The notes: a model not told the origin generated them from the sequence alone. A DNA stretch of 64,000 bases from Piliocolobus tephrosceles (GCF_002776525.5 NC_045453.1:33843117-33907116), one strand, 5' to 3'. Shown: positions 11,655 through 23,560, numbered from the stretch's first letter. Numbers and translations: made by a program.

Positions 11655-12075
11655 CATGGTTAGTTACCATGAAAAATTTCTAACAGCCAGAATGCTCTAC
11701 AGTCAGAGACCAGCTGGAAAAATTATGCCACAGACACACGATGGGACATGAAGCAATTAACAAATTCATTCTCAAAAAATATTTTGAGACTATGGGAAAT
11801 TCTCATGAATCAAAAAATAAAAATAAAAGCACAAGATAGAAACATGTGAATAAAAGGTCATCTTGATTTTGTGTTATGCACACACAGGCATCTGAGTGAC
11901 CCAAAAGCGGAAGAGGGCACCACAAGGGGGCACACAGGGGCACTGGGATTGCAGGAGATGTTAATTTTCTTCTGATTAATTTCTTGTATTTTCCAAAATT
12001 TCTATTAAAATATAAACTTATTTGGTAATTAGAACAAAAGTCATATTTCAAAAAATATAAGAAATACGGAAACAT
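11655..12075 (+). repeat. LINE-1 (L1M) 3' end, diverged
   Basis: Words such as 'agaccagctggaaaaattatgccacagacacacgatggg' and 'tgtattttccaaaatttctattaaaatataaa' follow the order of an old L1ME-like ORF2 end and 3' UTR in sense. Heavily diverged. Confidence 0.55.
11920..11933 (+). promoter_or_regulatory. CTCF-like motif (candidate only)
   Basis: CCACAAGGGGGCAC is close to the CTCF core consensus CCASYAGRKGGCRS. This is a sequence match only; such matches are common. Confidence 0.2.
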
Positions 12076-14029
12076 ACCTCCAAAGGCTATGTTTCAAGAG
12101 ATTTGGAACATGCTTTAGAGTTGCCATGAAGAGCTCAGAAAGGATGCCTTCTTTGATCCAAAGACACAAAAATCACATTTGAAAATCCATGTGCGTGAAT
12201 AACTAATTTCAAAACCACATGTGAAACCTATGCTGAGTGGTCATTCTCCAAACACACATCTTCCCTCCCTGCTGTAGGTGGTTACGAACCCCAGGGGTCT
12301 CCTCCCCCAGGATGGTGCAGGGATTGAGATCCAGGTGTCAACTCTGCAGCTCCCTGGGCAAGGTCTGCTCTGCCTCATTCTTCCCACCCATCTTGTCAAG
12401 GAAAGAGGAAGATCACAGCACAGGGACACACTTGCCATCACTGTGCAGCCATAGAGTGTCCTCTTCCCAAAGGGCCCACCATAGGAGGCAGGGACACCCC
12501 TCTTCTACCACCCCATCCTACTGCAATCCAGCTCGACCTTCAGGTTCAACCCAGGCGCTGGGGAACCTTGTCTAGGTAGAGCACCTGGGAGGGATGCGAG
12601 GACGTCAGGTGCAAGCATTGTAGGGAGGTGGTGCACAAGGAGCTGGGGCAGGAGTGCCCCTGTGTCTGGACACCCTCCAAAGGGCGATCTGCAGAGAAGA
12701 GTGCTGCAGGGGCACCGAGAGCTCACAGAGTGACGGACGGCACCATTGGCCCCCATCAGTGGTGGGTGCAGCTTCCAGCAGGTCAGACGCATCCCAGGGC
12801 TACCCAGCACGGCATCTGGGCACGTCCCTGTTGAGGCTGCAGGGCGGCCTTGGAGAATTGTCAGGTGTGTCACTTCATTCCCCCACTGCAGAAAGCATTG
12901 GAGACTCAAAACAAAGGGAGCCACTTCTAAAATCTCTTGGTCTCGGAAGTCTAATTCCAGTTTGCCTTGACCTATCGTTTCATCACCCGTCCTCTGATTG
13001 AAATGTCCTTCCTGGAGCTTGCATGCAGCTTTTTGCTCCTCCTCTTGGCTGGGTGGGGAGAGAACAGGGATCAGAGAGATCCCAAGCGCTCAACCATAGG
13101 TAAGGGCTGCTTCTGCCATTTTCCTCCAACGTGCAGTATTTCCTTGTTAGACCAAACTGATGAAATAAATGAGAAACCCAAGAAGGGAATGGGTTTGGGG
13201 AAAACATTTTTAAAATGTAATATCATCGCAATTTAGAATGTTTCTATGACTCTGGTTTTAAAGACACATTTATTTCTTTTTTATTACAAGTTCTGGTACT
13301 TCTTAATGGAGTCACGGCCTCACACAAAATCAGGTTCTCCTTGGATTAATATCTTTGAAAATTAAGTTGATTTATAACCAATTTTCTCCTCATTTGAACA
13401 GCGACCCGCAAGGGTTCCTCTGGGGAACCCACAGGATCGGAGAACTGATGTGTTGCTGAGATTACTCAGTGAAGCGGAATCTTTGCAAACATGTGCATAT
13501 GGCGGTGGGTGCTTAAGGGAGCAAAATAATGTATTTCCTTGTTCTACAGCCCTGCCTTAATTTTGGAGTTATACTTGCGCGTTGCTGGGGATGAAGAAAT
13601 GCTAATTGGATAATTACAAAAACTCCCATCTGATTTCCCACTTTCAAATCGGTTTATCTGCCCTGTCCTTAGCACACACACTCCACTGTGGGCTGTGGGC
13701 AGAGGGCATGGGTCAGGGTACCTGGAACATGTGGAAAACCCACCTCCACGTTTGGCAAGCCTGAGACACAAGTCCCCCCAGCAAAGCTCCAGAATGATGA
13801 CTTCTCTACGGTCCATGTTGAAGGTGGGATGTGTTTAGAATGGTCCACCAGATGCTACTACAGATGCAAGGAAAGCAGAGGATGGATCGGCTGGCACGCC
13901 CGTCTCTTCTGTTGAGAAAATGTTGTGTTTCATTATTGCGGGCTTGCTGGTGGGGGTCTTTTCCTAAAACTGAATAGTAACTGACCATACCAGCTTCCTA
14001 GGGTTGCATTTTTGTGCCAGCCACCAAGC
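12076..14029. other. 2 kb single-copy sequence, no gene supported
   Basis: 12.2-13.1 kb is moderately GC-rich with overlapping frames on both strands (up to 139 codons, minus strand 12505-12924). No frame carries a recognisable domain, and CpGs are scarce, so this is not a CpG island. No repeat recognised. Confidence 0.45.
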
Positions 14030-14185
14030 CTCCAGTTAGTCCTTGTCATTCCCAAAACCCTCACTGCAGCTCCAAGAGGTCATTACTTCATTGGCCCCGT
14101 GTTTGCGGATGAGGACATTGAGGCTTGAGAGACCCACAACCTGCTCTAAGCATCACTAGTTAAGGGGCACTCAGGGTTGCCTTTC
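14030..14185 (+). repeat. MIR element
   Basis: 'tgcggatgaggacattgaggcttgagagacccacaacctgctctaagcatcactagttaagg' follows the MIR core order in sense. Confidence 0.6.
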
Positions 14186-14234
14186 GGCTTTCCTTTTCAT
14201 GGCAGCATTTTTTTTAACGCTACATCCAACATAA

Positions 14235-14365
14235 TCTATATTTTATTATTTATTCTGTTCACTGTAGGTTCTGTTAGGGCGGGTGGATTTCTCTTGCTGT
14301 TCACTGGGCATCACAGTCCCTGGCAAAGAGCAGTGCTCAATAAATATTTGCTTAATGAATGCATG
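14235..14365 (+). repeat. L2 3' end
   Basis: 'ttcactgtaggttctgttagggcgggtggatttctc' followed by 'agtgctcaataaatatttgcttaatgaatg' is the sense L2 terminus. Confidence 0.75.
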
Positions 14366-14944
14366 CAGACATGCTCTTAGCCATTCTATGCTACCTAATG
14401 TGGATTATTCCAGGCCCCCTGAATGCTTCCCAAATCAAGAAACCACTTTCCAGAGGTATTTTAACACGAGCTGCCAAGCCTTGACTAGTGAAATGTTTTT
14501 GACAGTCAGCCTTGCCATCCTTAGATGTCCTGCCCTCTTCAGACCTTCCCAGACCTCTCATCGCAGGCGCCTTTCCTGAAGAGCCATCCTACATTGGGTC
14601 CTGGTGCTGCAGCTCTGCAAACAATAGCGCAGGCTCGTGATCGCCCCCTGTCTTCACGGGGAAGTATCCCTCCCTGTACCAGAGCAGCCCTGGCCGAGAG
14701 GAGCTCAGCCCAAGAGCAGCCTGGAGCCAGACAGCTCGGCCCACAAATATTGATGAACAGTTTAAAAGGACAGGCCCATCGGCACTAATTCCTCCAGGGT
14801 CCTCTCCCCGGCTCCAGGTTGGTAATCAAAGGGAAAGTGCACTTTGGAAATAATTTTGATCCACAGGATTTTGTTTTTGTGCAGTTCAAATTCCAGAGAC
14901 CTTGTTTTAAAGCTCATTTGAATAATAACAACAGCCATTAAAAA
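14366..14944. other. single-copy sequence, nothing supported
   Basis: No repeat or gene recognised; open frames are at most 98 codons. Confidence 0.5.
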
Positions 14945-15125
14945 TTAATATAAATTGCTATTATTTATTGAGTGTGGGTTACAAGCCAAGGGCTTTTCAA
15001 ATGCTTCCCTTGCACTATTGCACTGTAGCCTAACAACCACCTTGTGAATTGGCTCCTGTTTATACTCTCCTTTTAAAGGGAAGAAAACTAGCACTTTGAG
15101 AGTTTCAGAAACTTGCATTTTTCTC
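14945..15125 (+). repeat. MIR element
   Basis: 'ctattatttattgagtgtgggttacaagccaagggcttttcaa' then 'cctaacaaccaccttgtgaattggctcc' follow the MIR consensus in sense. Confidence 0.7.
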
Positions 15126-15159
15126 CCCAAGAAGTGTGGTTAAGAAATGGCCGGTCCTA

Positions 15160-15323
15160 TTAGCCCAGCGTGGTGGTGTGCGCTTGCAATCCCAGCTACT
15201 TGGGAGGCTGAGGCAGGAGAATCACTTGAACCCAGGAGGTGGAGTTTGCAGTGAGCCGAGATCGTGCCACTGCCCTCCAGGCTGGGCAACAAGAGTGAGA
15301 CTCTGTCTCAAAAAAAGAAAAGA
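15160..15323 (+). mobile_element. 5'-truncated Alu (right monomer)
   Basis: Starts inside the Alu ('agcccagcgtggtggtgtgcgc'), covers the right monomer and ends in an A-rich tail. It is bounded by TSDs of 18 bp: AAGAAATGGCCGGTCCTA (15142-15159) and AAGAAGTGGCCAGTCCTA (15324-15341), 16/18 identical. The truncation is therefore original to the insertion. Confidence 0.95.
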
Positions 15324-15341
15324 AAGAAGTGGCCAGTCCTA

Positions 15342-16071
15342 GATTCTCGTCGTTTCCAAGTGCTGTGCGTCCCAGCCGAAACTTGGCACCCAGGAAGCCC
15401 TCAAGGGCGTGTTTCTGCTTACATGGCTGTAGCTCAGTGCTACTGAGTCCTCTGGTCCAAACCTTGACCCTAATTAGAATGCATGCTCTGATTAAAGGCC
15501 CAACATTTTGAAAACCAGAAGAGCAGCTAAGGAATAGACCCAAAAGCTCAGGCAGAACCAAAGTTCTTCTTGGTGTGGCCAGAAGGCCCACACACTACCC
15601 CCGGGGGGCTGTCTGGATTCCAGGCCCCACCAGCTCACCTGCTCAGCACCTTGGGCCTGATCTCCTGGTGAGTCCCTGCCCTTGGAGCCCCACAGGGAAG
15701 TGTGACACAGTATCCCCTGTTTACTAAAAGGCTGGGCTTCCTCATGGGCCCTGCCTCCAAGTTACAGACCCAGTTCCACCCCAGGTAGCTTCGGAGAAAT
15801 GATGGAGCCTCTCAGAGCCTCCAGTTTCCCTCTGATGTCTCATAGATGATGATGTCGGCCCACAGGGCTGAGGGGTTTATGGTCAGACAAAGCCTGGATT
15901 CACCCTGCACGGTGCCTCGCCTGAGGGCAACCTTGAATGGAGGTAAAAATAAGATGGTCCCTTCCAGTCCCACCCACACTCACCAGGGCCAATGTTCCTC
16001 CCCAGTGCTCTGTGAGCTGAGTGGTCTCTGCCTTCCCGGGCCGCCACCTGGATGTCCAGGGGCCATGGCTC
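15342..16071. other. single-copy sequence, nothing supported
   Basis: Moderately GC-rich; no gene or repeat recognised. Confidence 0.5.
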
Positions 16072-16587
16072 TGATGGTTAATATTGAGTGTCAACTGGAT
16101 TAGATTGAAGGACGCAAAGTATTGTTCCTGGCTGTGTCTCCCAGGGTGCCGTCAAAAGAGATTAACATGTGAACCAGTGGGCTGAGAAAGGAAGATCCAC
16201 CCTCAATCTGGGTGGGCACCATCTAATCAGCTGCCGGCAAGGCTAGGATAAAAGCAGGCAGAAGAACATGGAAGGATTTGACTTGCTGAGTCTTCCAGCC
16301 TTCATCGTTCTCCTGTGCTGGATGCTTCCTGCCCTCGAACGTCAGACTACAAGTTCTTCAGCTTTGGGACTCTCAGATCTTCCACGGCAGACGGAAGGCT
16401 GCACTGTCGGCTTCCCTAGTTTTGAGGTTTTGGGACTTGGACTGGCTTCCTTGCTCCTCAGCTTGCAGACAGCCTAATGTGGGACCTCACCTTGTGATCG
16501 TGTGAGTCGATACTCCTTCATAAATTCTCCTTCATATATACATCTGTCCTATGAGTTCTGTCCCTCTAGAGAACCTTGACTAATACC
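16072..16587 (+). mobile_element. MLT2-type ERVL LTR (solo)
   Basis: Runs from TGATGGTTAATATTGAGTGT to 'gagaaccttgactaatacc' and follows the MLT2 consensus nearly throughout, including 'ccaccctcaatctgggtggg', 'ataaaagcaggcagaagaac', 'cttcagctttgggactc' and 'tgtccctctagagaac'. A 69-codon frame at 16268-16477 is a translation of the LTR. No matching 5-bp TSD was seen. Confidence 0.85.
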
Positions 16588-17489
16588 GTGGGTATTGCCC
16601 CTATCTGGAAGAATAGCATGGCCAGGCCCCTGCAGGCTCCCCACCCAGGTCCTGCATGCACGGCTCAGCAAGCTGCTCTGGGGAGCTCCCTCCTTTGGGG
16701 CTGACCCCCCGAGCCAGGGTCCACGGTAACATGCCTAAGTTCTCCCGGGCTGGAAACAACCTCCATGAGTCGCCCCAGTGTTTGCAATCCTCAGCGTGCT
16801 TGCTAGCAAAATGTTTAACGCCAAGCTCTCAAAAAAAGAAAAGTTTTCAAAAAGCCCTGATTTTTAGCATTTGCCAGTTTTCACAGTGGAAATCTTCCTA
16901 CCGTGGTCAACTTCAAGCCATCTATGTGACCTTACTGAATGCAACATTGGGAAGAGAGGCACAGCAGCAGACAGTTATGCAGTGTTTTAACATTCCCAGT
17001 AAAATCAATTCATAATCTTGACCGCATAGGTAGTAGCAAAGTTTAGTCAAGTAATTAAAAGGTTATGCATTTTTGAGTATGTATGACCTTTCTTTTTAAT
17101 ATAATTGGTTTAATTGTAATTTTATATCGTTTAATGTTTACAATGTCTGTGTTCAACAACCAGTAAGCACAATTCCTGCCAGTTTACCATTTGGCTCTCC
17201 TGAGCTCGGAGGAGCGGGCTGCTGCACACCCTTGGCTCTGGCCGCACAGCCTTTTCTTAGCTGAGTGTCCACACCCTGACTGTGGTCCAGCCCTCTCACT
17301 TCCAGCGCATACGTGCTTTCAGATGCAGTCTGTACCCAGCTGCCCAGTGTCCAGACGTCCAGAGGCTCTGTCCCAGGGCCTCCCTCCAGCTCCAACATCC
17401 TGACCCCTCAGCACCCATGTCACCTCCCTCATCACCAGAACCACTTCATCTGTCTCACATCCTGGGAGGCGGACACAGAACAATGCCAC
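16588..17489. other. single-copy sequence, nothing supported
   Basis: The first half is ordinary; 17.03-17.16 kb is strongly AT-rich. No gene or repeat recognised; frames at most 119 codons. Confidence 0.5.
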
Positions 17490-17690
17490 AGTGAAGAACC
17501 TGGGCTGGAAAGTCTGGCAGAGTCGGGGTGAATCCTGGCTCTGCCCTTTCCCACAAGTGACCCACTTTCCCAGCATCTGCCTGCACATCTGCAATAAGGG
17601 AGAGAGAAGAGTATCGACGAGGGCTGTTAAACAAACCAATTCATGCAAAGGCCCAGTTCTCATCACCTAATAAGTGCCCCATAGAAGATG
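17490..17690 (-). repeat. MIR element
   Basis: Antisense MIR order: 'gaatcctggctctgccctttcccacaagtgacc', then 'catctgcaataagg', then 'gggctgttaaacaaaccaattcatgcaaagg'. Confidence 0.7.
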
Positions 17691-18039
17691 CCCTTAATAC
17701 TCACCTTCTGCCAGATTCCAGCCAACACTGGGGGCAAAGGTAAACTCCAGCACAAAACCCTTATTTCCTGCGGACAGTACCTAACAGCCCCTGTGTTTCC
17801 ATGAAGCGAGCAGCTGCAGCCCTTCTTCACCACGGGCTCCTTCTCCTCCAGCACCCCTGCCTCTCTCCTCAGAGCCACCAAGCCTCAGAACAAGGCTCTG
17901 ACAACCTGCAGAGAAGGACTTTTCTTTCTCGCATTGTCTTTGAGCTTTGACTTTTTAACAGAATGGGGGTCATTTTGAGTCAATGTTTGACATTCCTCTG
18001 GAGTTTATTTCCTAGCTCCAATGGTTATATTTGGTAGAG
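17691..18039. other. single-copy sequence, nothing supported
   Basis: No gene or repeat recognised. Confidence 0.5.
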
Positions 18040-19095
18040 GAAGAACTCTTAAAACTCAATGGTAAGAAAATAATCCAATTTTTAAAAGGGGCCAAAGACC
18101 TTAAGAGACACCTCACCAAAGAGGACAAACATGTGGATGTCAAATGGCGCACGAAAAGATGTTCCACATCCTATGTCATCAGGGAAACACCAACTACAAC
18201 AACAACGAGATGCCACCACACAGCTGCTAGAATGGCCCAAGTCCAGAAGACGGATGACACCGAATGCTGGCAAGGATGTGAAGCAACAGAACCCTCGCTC
18301 ATCGCTGCTCAGAAAGCAACATGGTAACAGCCACTTGGAAGACAGTTTGTCGGTATTTTATAAAACTAAACATACTCTTACCATATGATCCAGCACTTGC
18401 CCTCCTTGGCATTTACCCAAGTGAAGTTTGGAAACGTATGTCCACACAAAAACCTGCACACAGATGTTTACAGCAGCTTTATTCATAGTTACAAAAACTT
18501 GGGAGCAACCAAGATGTCCTTCAGTAGGTGAGTGAATAAACAAACAATGGAATATCCAGACAATCGAATACTATTCAGGGCTAAAAAGAAACGAGCTGTC
18601 ACACCAGGAAAAGACATGAAGGAAACCTGCATGCACATTACAAAGTGAAGGAAGTCACGCTGAAAAGGCTACACACTCTAGAGTTCCAACTACATGACAT
18701 TCCGGGAAAGACAAGCCTACACAGACAATCTAAAAATCGGTGGTTGCCAGAGGTCGGCAGGAGGGAGGCATGAATCAGCAGAATACAGAGGGCTTTTGGG
18801 GTAGTGAAACGGCTCTTTATGATACTATAATGGGAGATACATGTCATTATACATTTGTCCAAACCCATGGAATTTACAACATTAAGTGAACCCTAATATA
18901 AACTGCAGACTCTGGGTGATTACGATGTGTCTGCGTAGGTTCATTGCTTGTTAACATGTATACCATCTGGTGGGGAATGTTGATAACGGGGGAGGCTGTG
19001 CGTATGTGGGGGCTGGGATTATGTAGGAAATCTTTGTCCCTTCTGCTCAACTTTGCTGGAAACCTAAAACTGCTCTAAGAAAATTAATTCTTCAA
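18040..19095 (+). mobile_element. 5'-truncated LINE-1 (L1M), ORF2 end plus 3' UTR
   Basis: The order of L1 ORF2 C-terminal coding words is preserved: 'aaatggcgcacgaaaagatg', 'catcagggaaacacc', 'gagatgccaccacac', 'accatatgatccagc', 'caatggaatatccag'. It continues into an L1ME/L1MD-type 3' UTR ('ggtggttgccagaggtcgg'). Frames are broken by stops and indels; nothing functional remains. Two frames in 18031-18388 are remnants. Confidence 0.88.
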
Positions 19096-19265
19096 GATGA
19101 CTAGGAGCAAATTCGAAATACCTCACCACAAAGAATGGTAAGTAAGTGAGGTGACAAATATGTTAATTAGCTTGACTTAATCCGTCCACATTGTATACAT
19201 CCATCAAAACATTACTTTGTACTCCATAAATGTTCATTAAAAATAACATTAATAAAAAATAAAGT
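19096..19265 (+). repeat. second LINE-1 (L1M) 3' terminus
   Basis: 'agtgaggtgacaaatatgttaattagcttgac' and 'ttgtatacatccatcaaaacattactttgtactcc' match the L1MA/L1MB terminus, a different 3' end from the preceding L1. Two L1 pieces therefore lie head to tail. Confidence 0.7.
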
Positions 19266-19400
19266 CTTAAGCCAACAAATTATCTCTATGCACACAAGAA
19301 ACCAGGACCGCAGCACCTGACACTCCACCTGTTTCGGTTTTGCTTTGATTTGTAACTCACTGTACTCTAGTCTTCATTTTGATTTCACCCATTTCCTGTC

Positions 19401-19750
19401 TGATACGGTTTGGCTGTGACCCCAGCCAAATCTCCTCTTGAACTGTCATGCCCATAATCCCCACATGTCTAAGGAGGGGCCCAGTGGGAGGTGACTGGAT
19501 CATCGGGGGGGTTCCCCCATGCTGTTCTCGTGATAGTGAGTCTCACGAGATGTGATGATTTCATAAGCGTCTGGCATTTCTCCTGCTCGCACTTCTCTCT
19601 CCTGCCGCCTTGTGAAGGAGGTCCTTGCTTCGCCTTCACCTTCCGTGCTGATTGTAAGTTTCCTGAGGCTTCCCCAGCCCTGTGGAAATGTGAGTCAATT
19701 AAACCTCTTTCTTTATGAATTACCCAGCCTCAGGGGTTCCTTTATAGAAG
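19401..19750 (+). mobile_element. THE1/MST-type MaLR LTR
   Basis: Starts TGATACGGTTTGGCTGTGAC and continues with 'aaatctcctcttgaactgtc', 'ggatcatcgggggggttcccc', 'gctgttctcgtgatagtgag', 'attacccagcctcagg'. The terminal 'actaatacag' is absent, so the 3' end is eroded or deleted. Confidence 0.88.
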
Positions 19751-20462
19751 GAGCCCTTCTGTAACCACCCAGCTCGAGGCATTACATGGCCCCAGAAGTG
19801 AGCAGTGACACACTTTCCCGCTATTTCCCCAATCTCTTGACAGCGAGATTCAGACCATCACCCGGGAGAATTTAGAACTGCCATCCCCACAGCAAAAGCT
19901 ACACCTTCCAGAGGAAGAGCATGGAAGTGGCTTCTGTTGAGAAAGGCCATGGCTCCCTGACCTGGCCACCATTCCCGAGTTACAGCACAGGCTCACGGTC
20001 TCACCCTGAGTCACAGCCCTGGGTGATTCCAAACAGGCCCAGCGCTCTCCAGGCCCCTGACACGGATCTGAACTACACGGAGCTATGGTGATCCGGCCGG
20101 CTCAGGGGCTCACCACAGTGATTCCAGGCGGAGCAGCCGGCACTTGCTACCTGGGGTAATAAAGCACACCTCGGAGAATGTCCTTAATGAAAACGTTTAG
20201 AAATCAGATCCAGCCAGAGGACCCACTGGAAAGCACTTTCCTCCAAGACAGCATGACCCCTGTCCTGGGCTGCGGAAGGAAAAGCAGGGGGTTGAAAGGG
20301 CTCAGGTGGGGAGCCTGGCTTCACCTGAGGAGGGGCCACATCCTGCCCAGGCCAGACTTTGCCTTGTGTACCTTATTTAATTTTGATCTGGATACAATCA
20401 GAATGATACAACATGGCCAAGAGTCTGGTTCTCCTTAGAGATGTTGATCTCTTTAGCAGGAC
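19751..20462. other. single-copy sequence, nothing supported
   Basis: No gene or repeat recognised. Confidence 0.5.
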
Positions 20463-20535
20463 GCCATGACTCACTCAGCAAATATTTACTGAGCAGCTAC
20501 TATGAGCCCAGCAGATGCTCACTGAAGAGGCAGCC
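20463..20535 (-). repeat. L2 3' end fragment
   Basis: 'cactcagcaaatatttactgagcagctactatgagccc' is the reverse complement of the L2 terminus. Confidence 0.55.
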
Positions 20536-20884
20536 GTGCAGCAAGCGGAGTGAACCTCCACCTTTGTTGCACATCCACGCTCCTAGGAAAGAGATAACCC
20601 AAGCAAAGCTGCACAGCCTGTTGCACGGTGAAATGTGCAACAAGGAACAATAAAGCCAGGCTGGGGATAAAGTGTGATGTTCTGAGACTCACATGGCCAC
20701 TTTTTGTGTGGCTTAGCTGCCTGTGCCCTGCCCTGTTGCCCACAGCTGGAGCTCTGCCCTGCAGTGAGAAGTTTGGCTTTGTGTTTGGAGGAGGGAGCAG
20801 AGGGCAGGGCTGAAGAGCACTGCAGGTGCTCCATCAAGCCAGAGCAGGTCCATGCCTGTGCTTTACACGCTGACCGTTTGAGTC
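20536..20884. other. single-copy sequence, nothing supported
   Basis: No gene or repeat recognised. Confidence 0.5.
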
Positions 20885-21322
20885 TCCGGCCACTGCTGTC
20901 ACAAGCCACCACAAAGGGAGTGACTTACAACAAAGCAAATGTATTCTGTTACAGCTCTGGACGTCACATGTCCAAAATCAAGGTGTGGGCAGAGCAGTGT
21001 TCCATCTGGAAGCTCTGTGGGAGAATCCGTTTCCTGCCTTTTCCAGCGTCTAGAGGCTGCCTGCACTCCTTGGCTACTGGATATCTTCCTCCATCTTCAA
21101 AGTCAGCATCTTCCAGTCTCTCCCTGACTCTGACCTTTCTGCCCCATCTCATCAGGACTCTGTGAGGACACTGAGACCACCTAAATGATCCAGGATGATG
21201 TCCCATCTCAAGATCCTTAATCCCACCTGCAGAGTTCCCATTGCCATGTAAGGTGACATCGTCCGGGGTTTCAGGGATGAGGATGTGAACATCCTTGGGA
21301 GACAGTTTTTCAGCTGCCTATG
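20885..21322 (-). mobile_element. MLT1-type MaLR LTR
   Basis: Antisense MLT1 order: 'actgctgtcacaagccaccac', 'ctggacgtcacatgtccaaaatcaaggtgt', 'gatgatgtcccatctcaagatccttaa', 'ggatgaggatgtgaacatc'. The 153-codon frame at 20704-21165 overlaps this LTR and is not a gene. Confidence 0.8.
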
Positions 21323-22287
21323 CTGATGCTGACCCCAGAGAACACTCTGTCTAATTAATTGAAATTCCACATCTGGAAATATCATCATGTGTACACACTT
21401 ATGCTCCCTTTGTGGCAGGGACAAGCACATCGTTATTTAGGGAATTTATTGTTTTCCTTGCCAAAATGTGTTTTGTTTTGTTTTTTAAGTAATCATTTAG
21501 GAGTTGTACGTTTTAGCAACAAGGAGAATGAAAATGGTCAAAATGGTTAAACTTGCTCATTTTTTTTTTAGCTGTTGGAGAATTCTTTGGGGTTTTGAAC
21601 TTTCTAGAGTCTTCTCTTAGGAAGATTTCTGAAACAGAAACTCCTGTTGGTAAAATTGCTTGGACTGAGGGCCACCTTCATGGATCTGGGGGAGGATGGA
21701 CTTGAGTTTGTTCTTTGTGTGTGTCGCTGCGAAGTGGCTTAATCTTAGAACACACTGTCCCAGAGAAAGCCTCAGTGATCAGAGAGGGAGCGCCAGGACA
21801 CCCACCTTGTTTACACCATCACCATAGCGACGGCCTACATGATGGCAGCTTTGACTCTGGGGAATGCGAAACATCTTCACAAAGCATCATTAACCTCCGC
21901 ACAATTGGGTGAGCTGCCAGGAGGGGGAAGCCAGCAGGCGGGAGTTAGAGGGATGAGGAGTAGGAAAGAAGGCATGCAGGGGAGGGGACCATGTGCTTGG
22001 GCACAAATGGAGTCAGTACCTGATCCCTGGAAAGGAACAGGAGAGGAACAGAGTAGCCTCCCTGCACGTCCCTCCAGCTCAGGAGTCCCAAGTGACAAGT
22101 GGTGAAGGAAAAACACGCAGAGGCCTCAGGGACTGGGGTCCTGCCCCCTCGTGCCAGCCCTGACCGATGCGGGAGTTGTGGCACTAGCCAGGGTGGGTCC
22201 TGCCCTCCCGCCTGGATGCAGAGCGAAGCATCCAGACCACACTTGACAAGGACCTCAGGATGGCAGAGCACTTTACATGGACGCTTT
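21323..22287. other. single-copy sequence, nothing supported
   Basis: No gene or repeat recognised; one T9 run near 21560. Confidence 0.5.
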
Positions 22288-22724
22288 CCTTTCCGGGGCT
22301 GCTGCAACACGGCCCACAGACTGGGGCATAAACAGCAGAGCTGCATCGCCTCACAGTTCTGGGGTCCGGGGCTCTGAGGCCAAGGTGTCTGCAGGGCCGG
22401 TTCCTCCTGGGCTGTGAGGGAGGCTCCGCTCCAGACCTCTCCCTAGCTTCCAGTAGTTACTGGCAATCTTTGCTGTTCCTTGGCTTGCGGAAGCCTCACC
22501 CTGATCCCCACCTTCATCTTCACACGGCATTTTCCTGGGTGTGTTCCCCTTAATACAAGCGAATTTCCCCTTGTATTAAGGACACTAGTCACATTGGATT
22601 GGGGCCCGTCCCAATGACCTCATTGTAACTTGGCCCTCTCTCCAAATAAGATCACATTCTGAGATGCTGGAGGTTAGGACTTCAACATACACATTTTAGG
22701 AGGGCACAATTCAACTCCTAACAA
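22288..22724 (-). mobile_element. MLT1-type MaLR LTR with a local inverted repeat
   Basis: Antisense MLT1 from 'ggggctgctgcaac' through 'cagttctggggtccgg', 'ccaccttcatcttcacacgg', 'tctccaaataagatcacattctgag' to 'caattcaactcctaaca'. The short segment 22548-22581 deviates from the MLT1 consensus by forming a hairpin (see that entry). Confidence 0.82.
22548..22581. repeat. 12-bp-arm inverted repeat
   Basis: CCTTAATACAAG (22548-22559) and its exact reverse complement CTTGTATTAAGG (22570-22581) flank a 10-nt loop. It sits where MLT1 consensus has an ordinary non-palindromic stretch. Confidence 0.9.
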
Positions 22725-22739
22725 TAGAACCCCTCATGT

Positions 22740-22900
22740 AACTTTCAAAACAGAGAATATTATTTTCCCCAATTTATAGATATAGAAAATGAGGGTTTCA
22801 AAGATTAAATAATGTGCCTAGGGCCATGTACCCAGTTAATAGTGGAGCCAGGACTGAGATCCCAGTGAGCCCCAAGCCTAACTCTGCTAAAATATGCCCT
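22740..22900 (+). repeat. MIR element
   Basis: 'ttccccaatttatagatatagaaaatgagggtttcaaagattaaataatgtgcctagggcca' and 'ggagccaggactgagatccc' follow the sense MIR core. Confidence 0.75.
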
Positions 22901-23214
22901 AGACTGTAGCTTAAAATCAAAACACCCTGAGTTATAATCAACCTACATTTCCAAAAAATAGCTGCTGATCCCCATTTTTGGCAAGACGGCACCTCATCCG
23001 CCAGGAAGGGCTCTCTGGTGGGGAGCTTCTGAGGTCTGCCAGGTAATGAGAAATAGAAGGGGATTAACCTGGATTTCGGAGACCCCCCAATGGAAGCAGC
23101 ACAGAGGCTGCAAGTCCAGGTTTTAAGACTCAGAGGATGTTTGAAAACGAAGACTCTGCGTATCGAGGTCCCCGGGGAGAAGGCGGGAGATGCAAATGTG
23201 TCTCTGAGTGTGCT

Positions 23215-23560
23215 CCAGCAACACAAAGGGATTAACTGAGATTTTTTTGGTTGCAAGAAATAGAAGACAACTTGAGCGAGTGTAAGCCAGGAGAAGGAGG
23301 TTCATCAACAGGACCCCGCATCTCATGAGGCCCAGGTCAGAGGCACAGGCCCAGGGAAGGGGTGGGAGGAAGAAACAGGCAACACCACCGGCCTCTCTTA
23401 GCTTGCAAGCCATGCTCGGCCCCTCTGTGGCTGTCTCTGCTGCCCGTTCCAATGGCGGTACGCACCATGGCCCCTGGTCCCTCATTCGGTGTCCTGTTGT
23501 GCTGGAGAGACACTTATACAAGAATCTCTCAGAGACAGGTCCGAATTCCCAGGACACAGA
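23215..23560 (-). repeat. diverged interspersed repeat, family not assigned
   Basis: 'tttttggttgcaagaaatagaagacaacttgagcgagtgtaag' is the antisense of a repeat end that I know as '…agtttgagttgggtttctgtcacttgcaa'. The downstream part ('ccttctgccc…ccaatggcgg') is compatible. A possible second copy in sense lies at 35955-36245. Overlapping 151- and 152-codon frames here are not genes. Confidence 0.35.

Noticed and set aside
12505..12924. 139-codon frame in a GC-richer stretch, considered as exon or CpG island
   Set aside because: CpG is depleted, frames are open on both strands, and there is no domain or convincing splice-site pair.
16268..16477. 69-codon hydrophobic frame resembling a small membrane protein
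   Set aside because: It is a translation of the MLT2 LTR.
20704..21165. 153-codon open frame
   Set aside because: Its 3' two-thirds lie in an MLT1 LTR read antisense.
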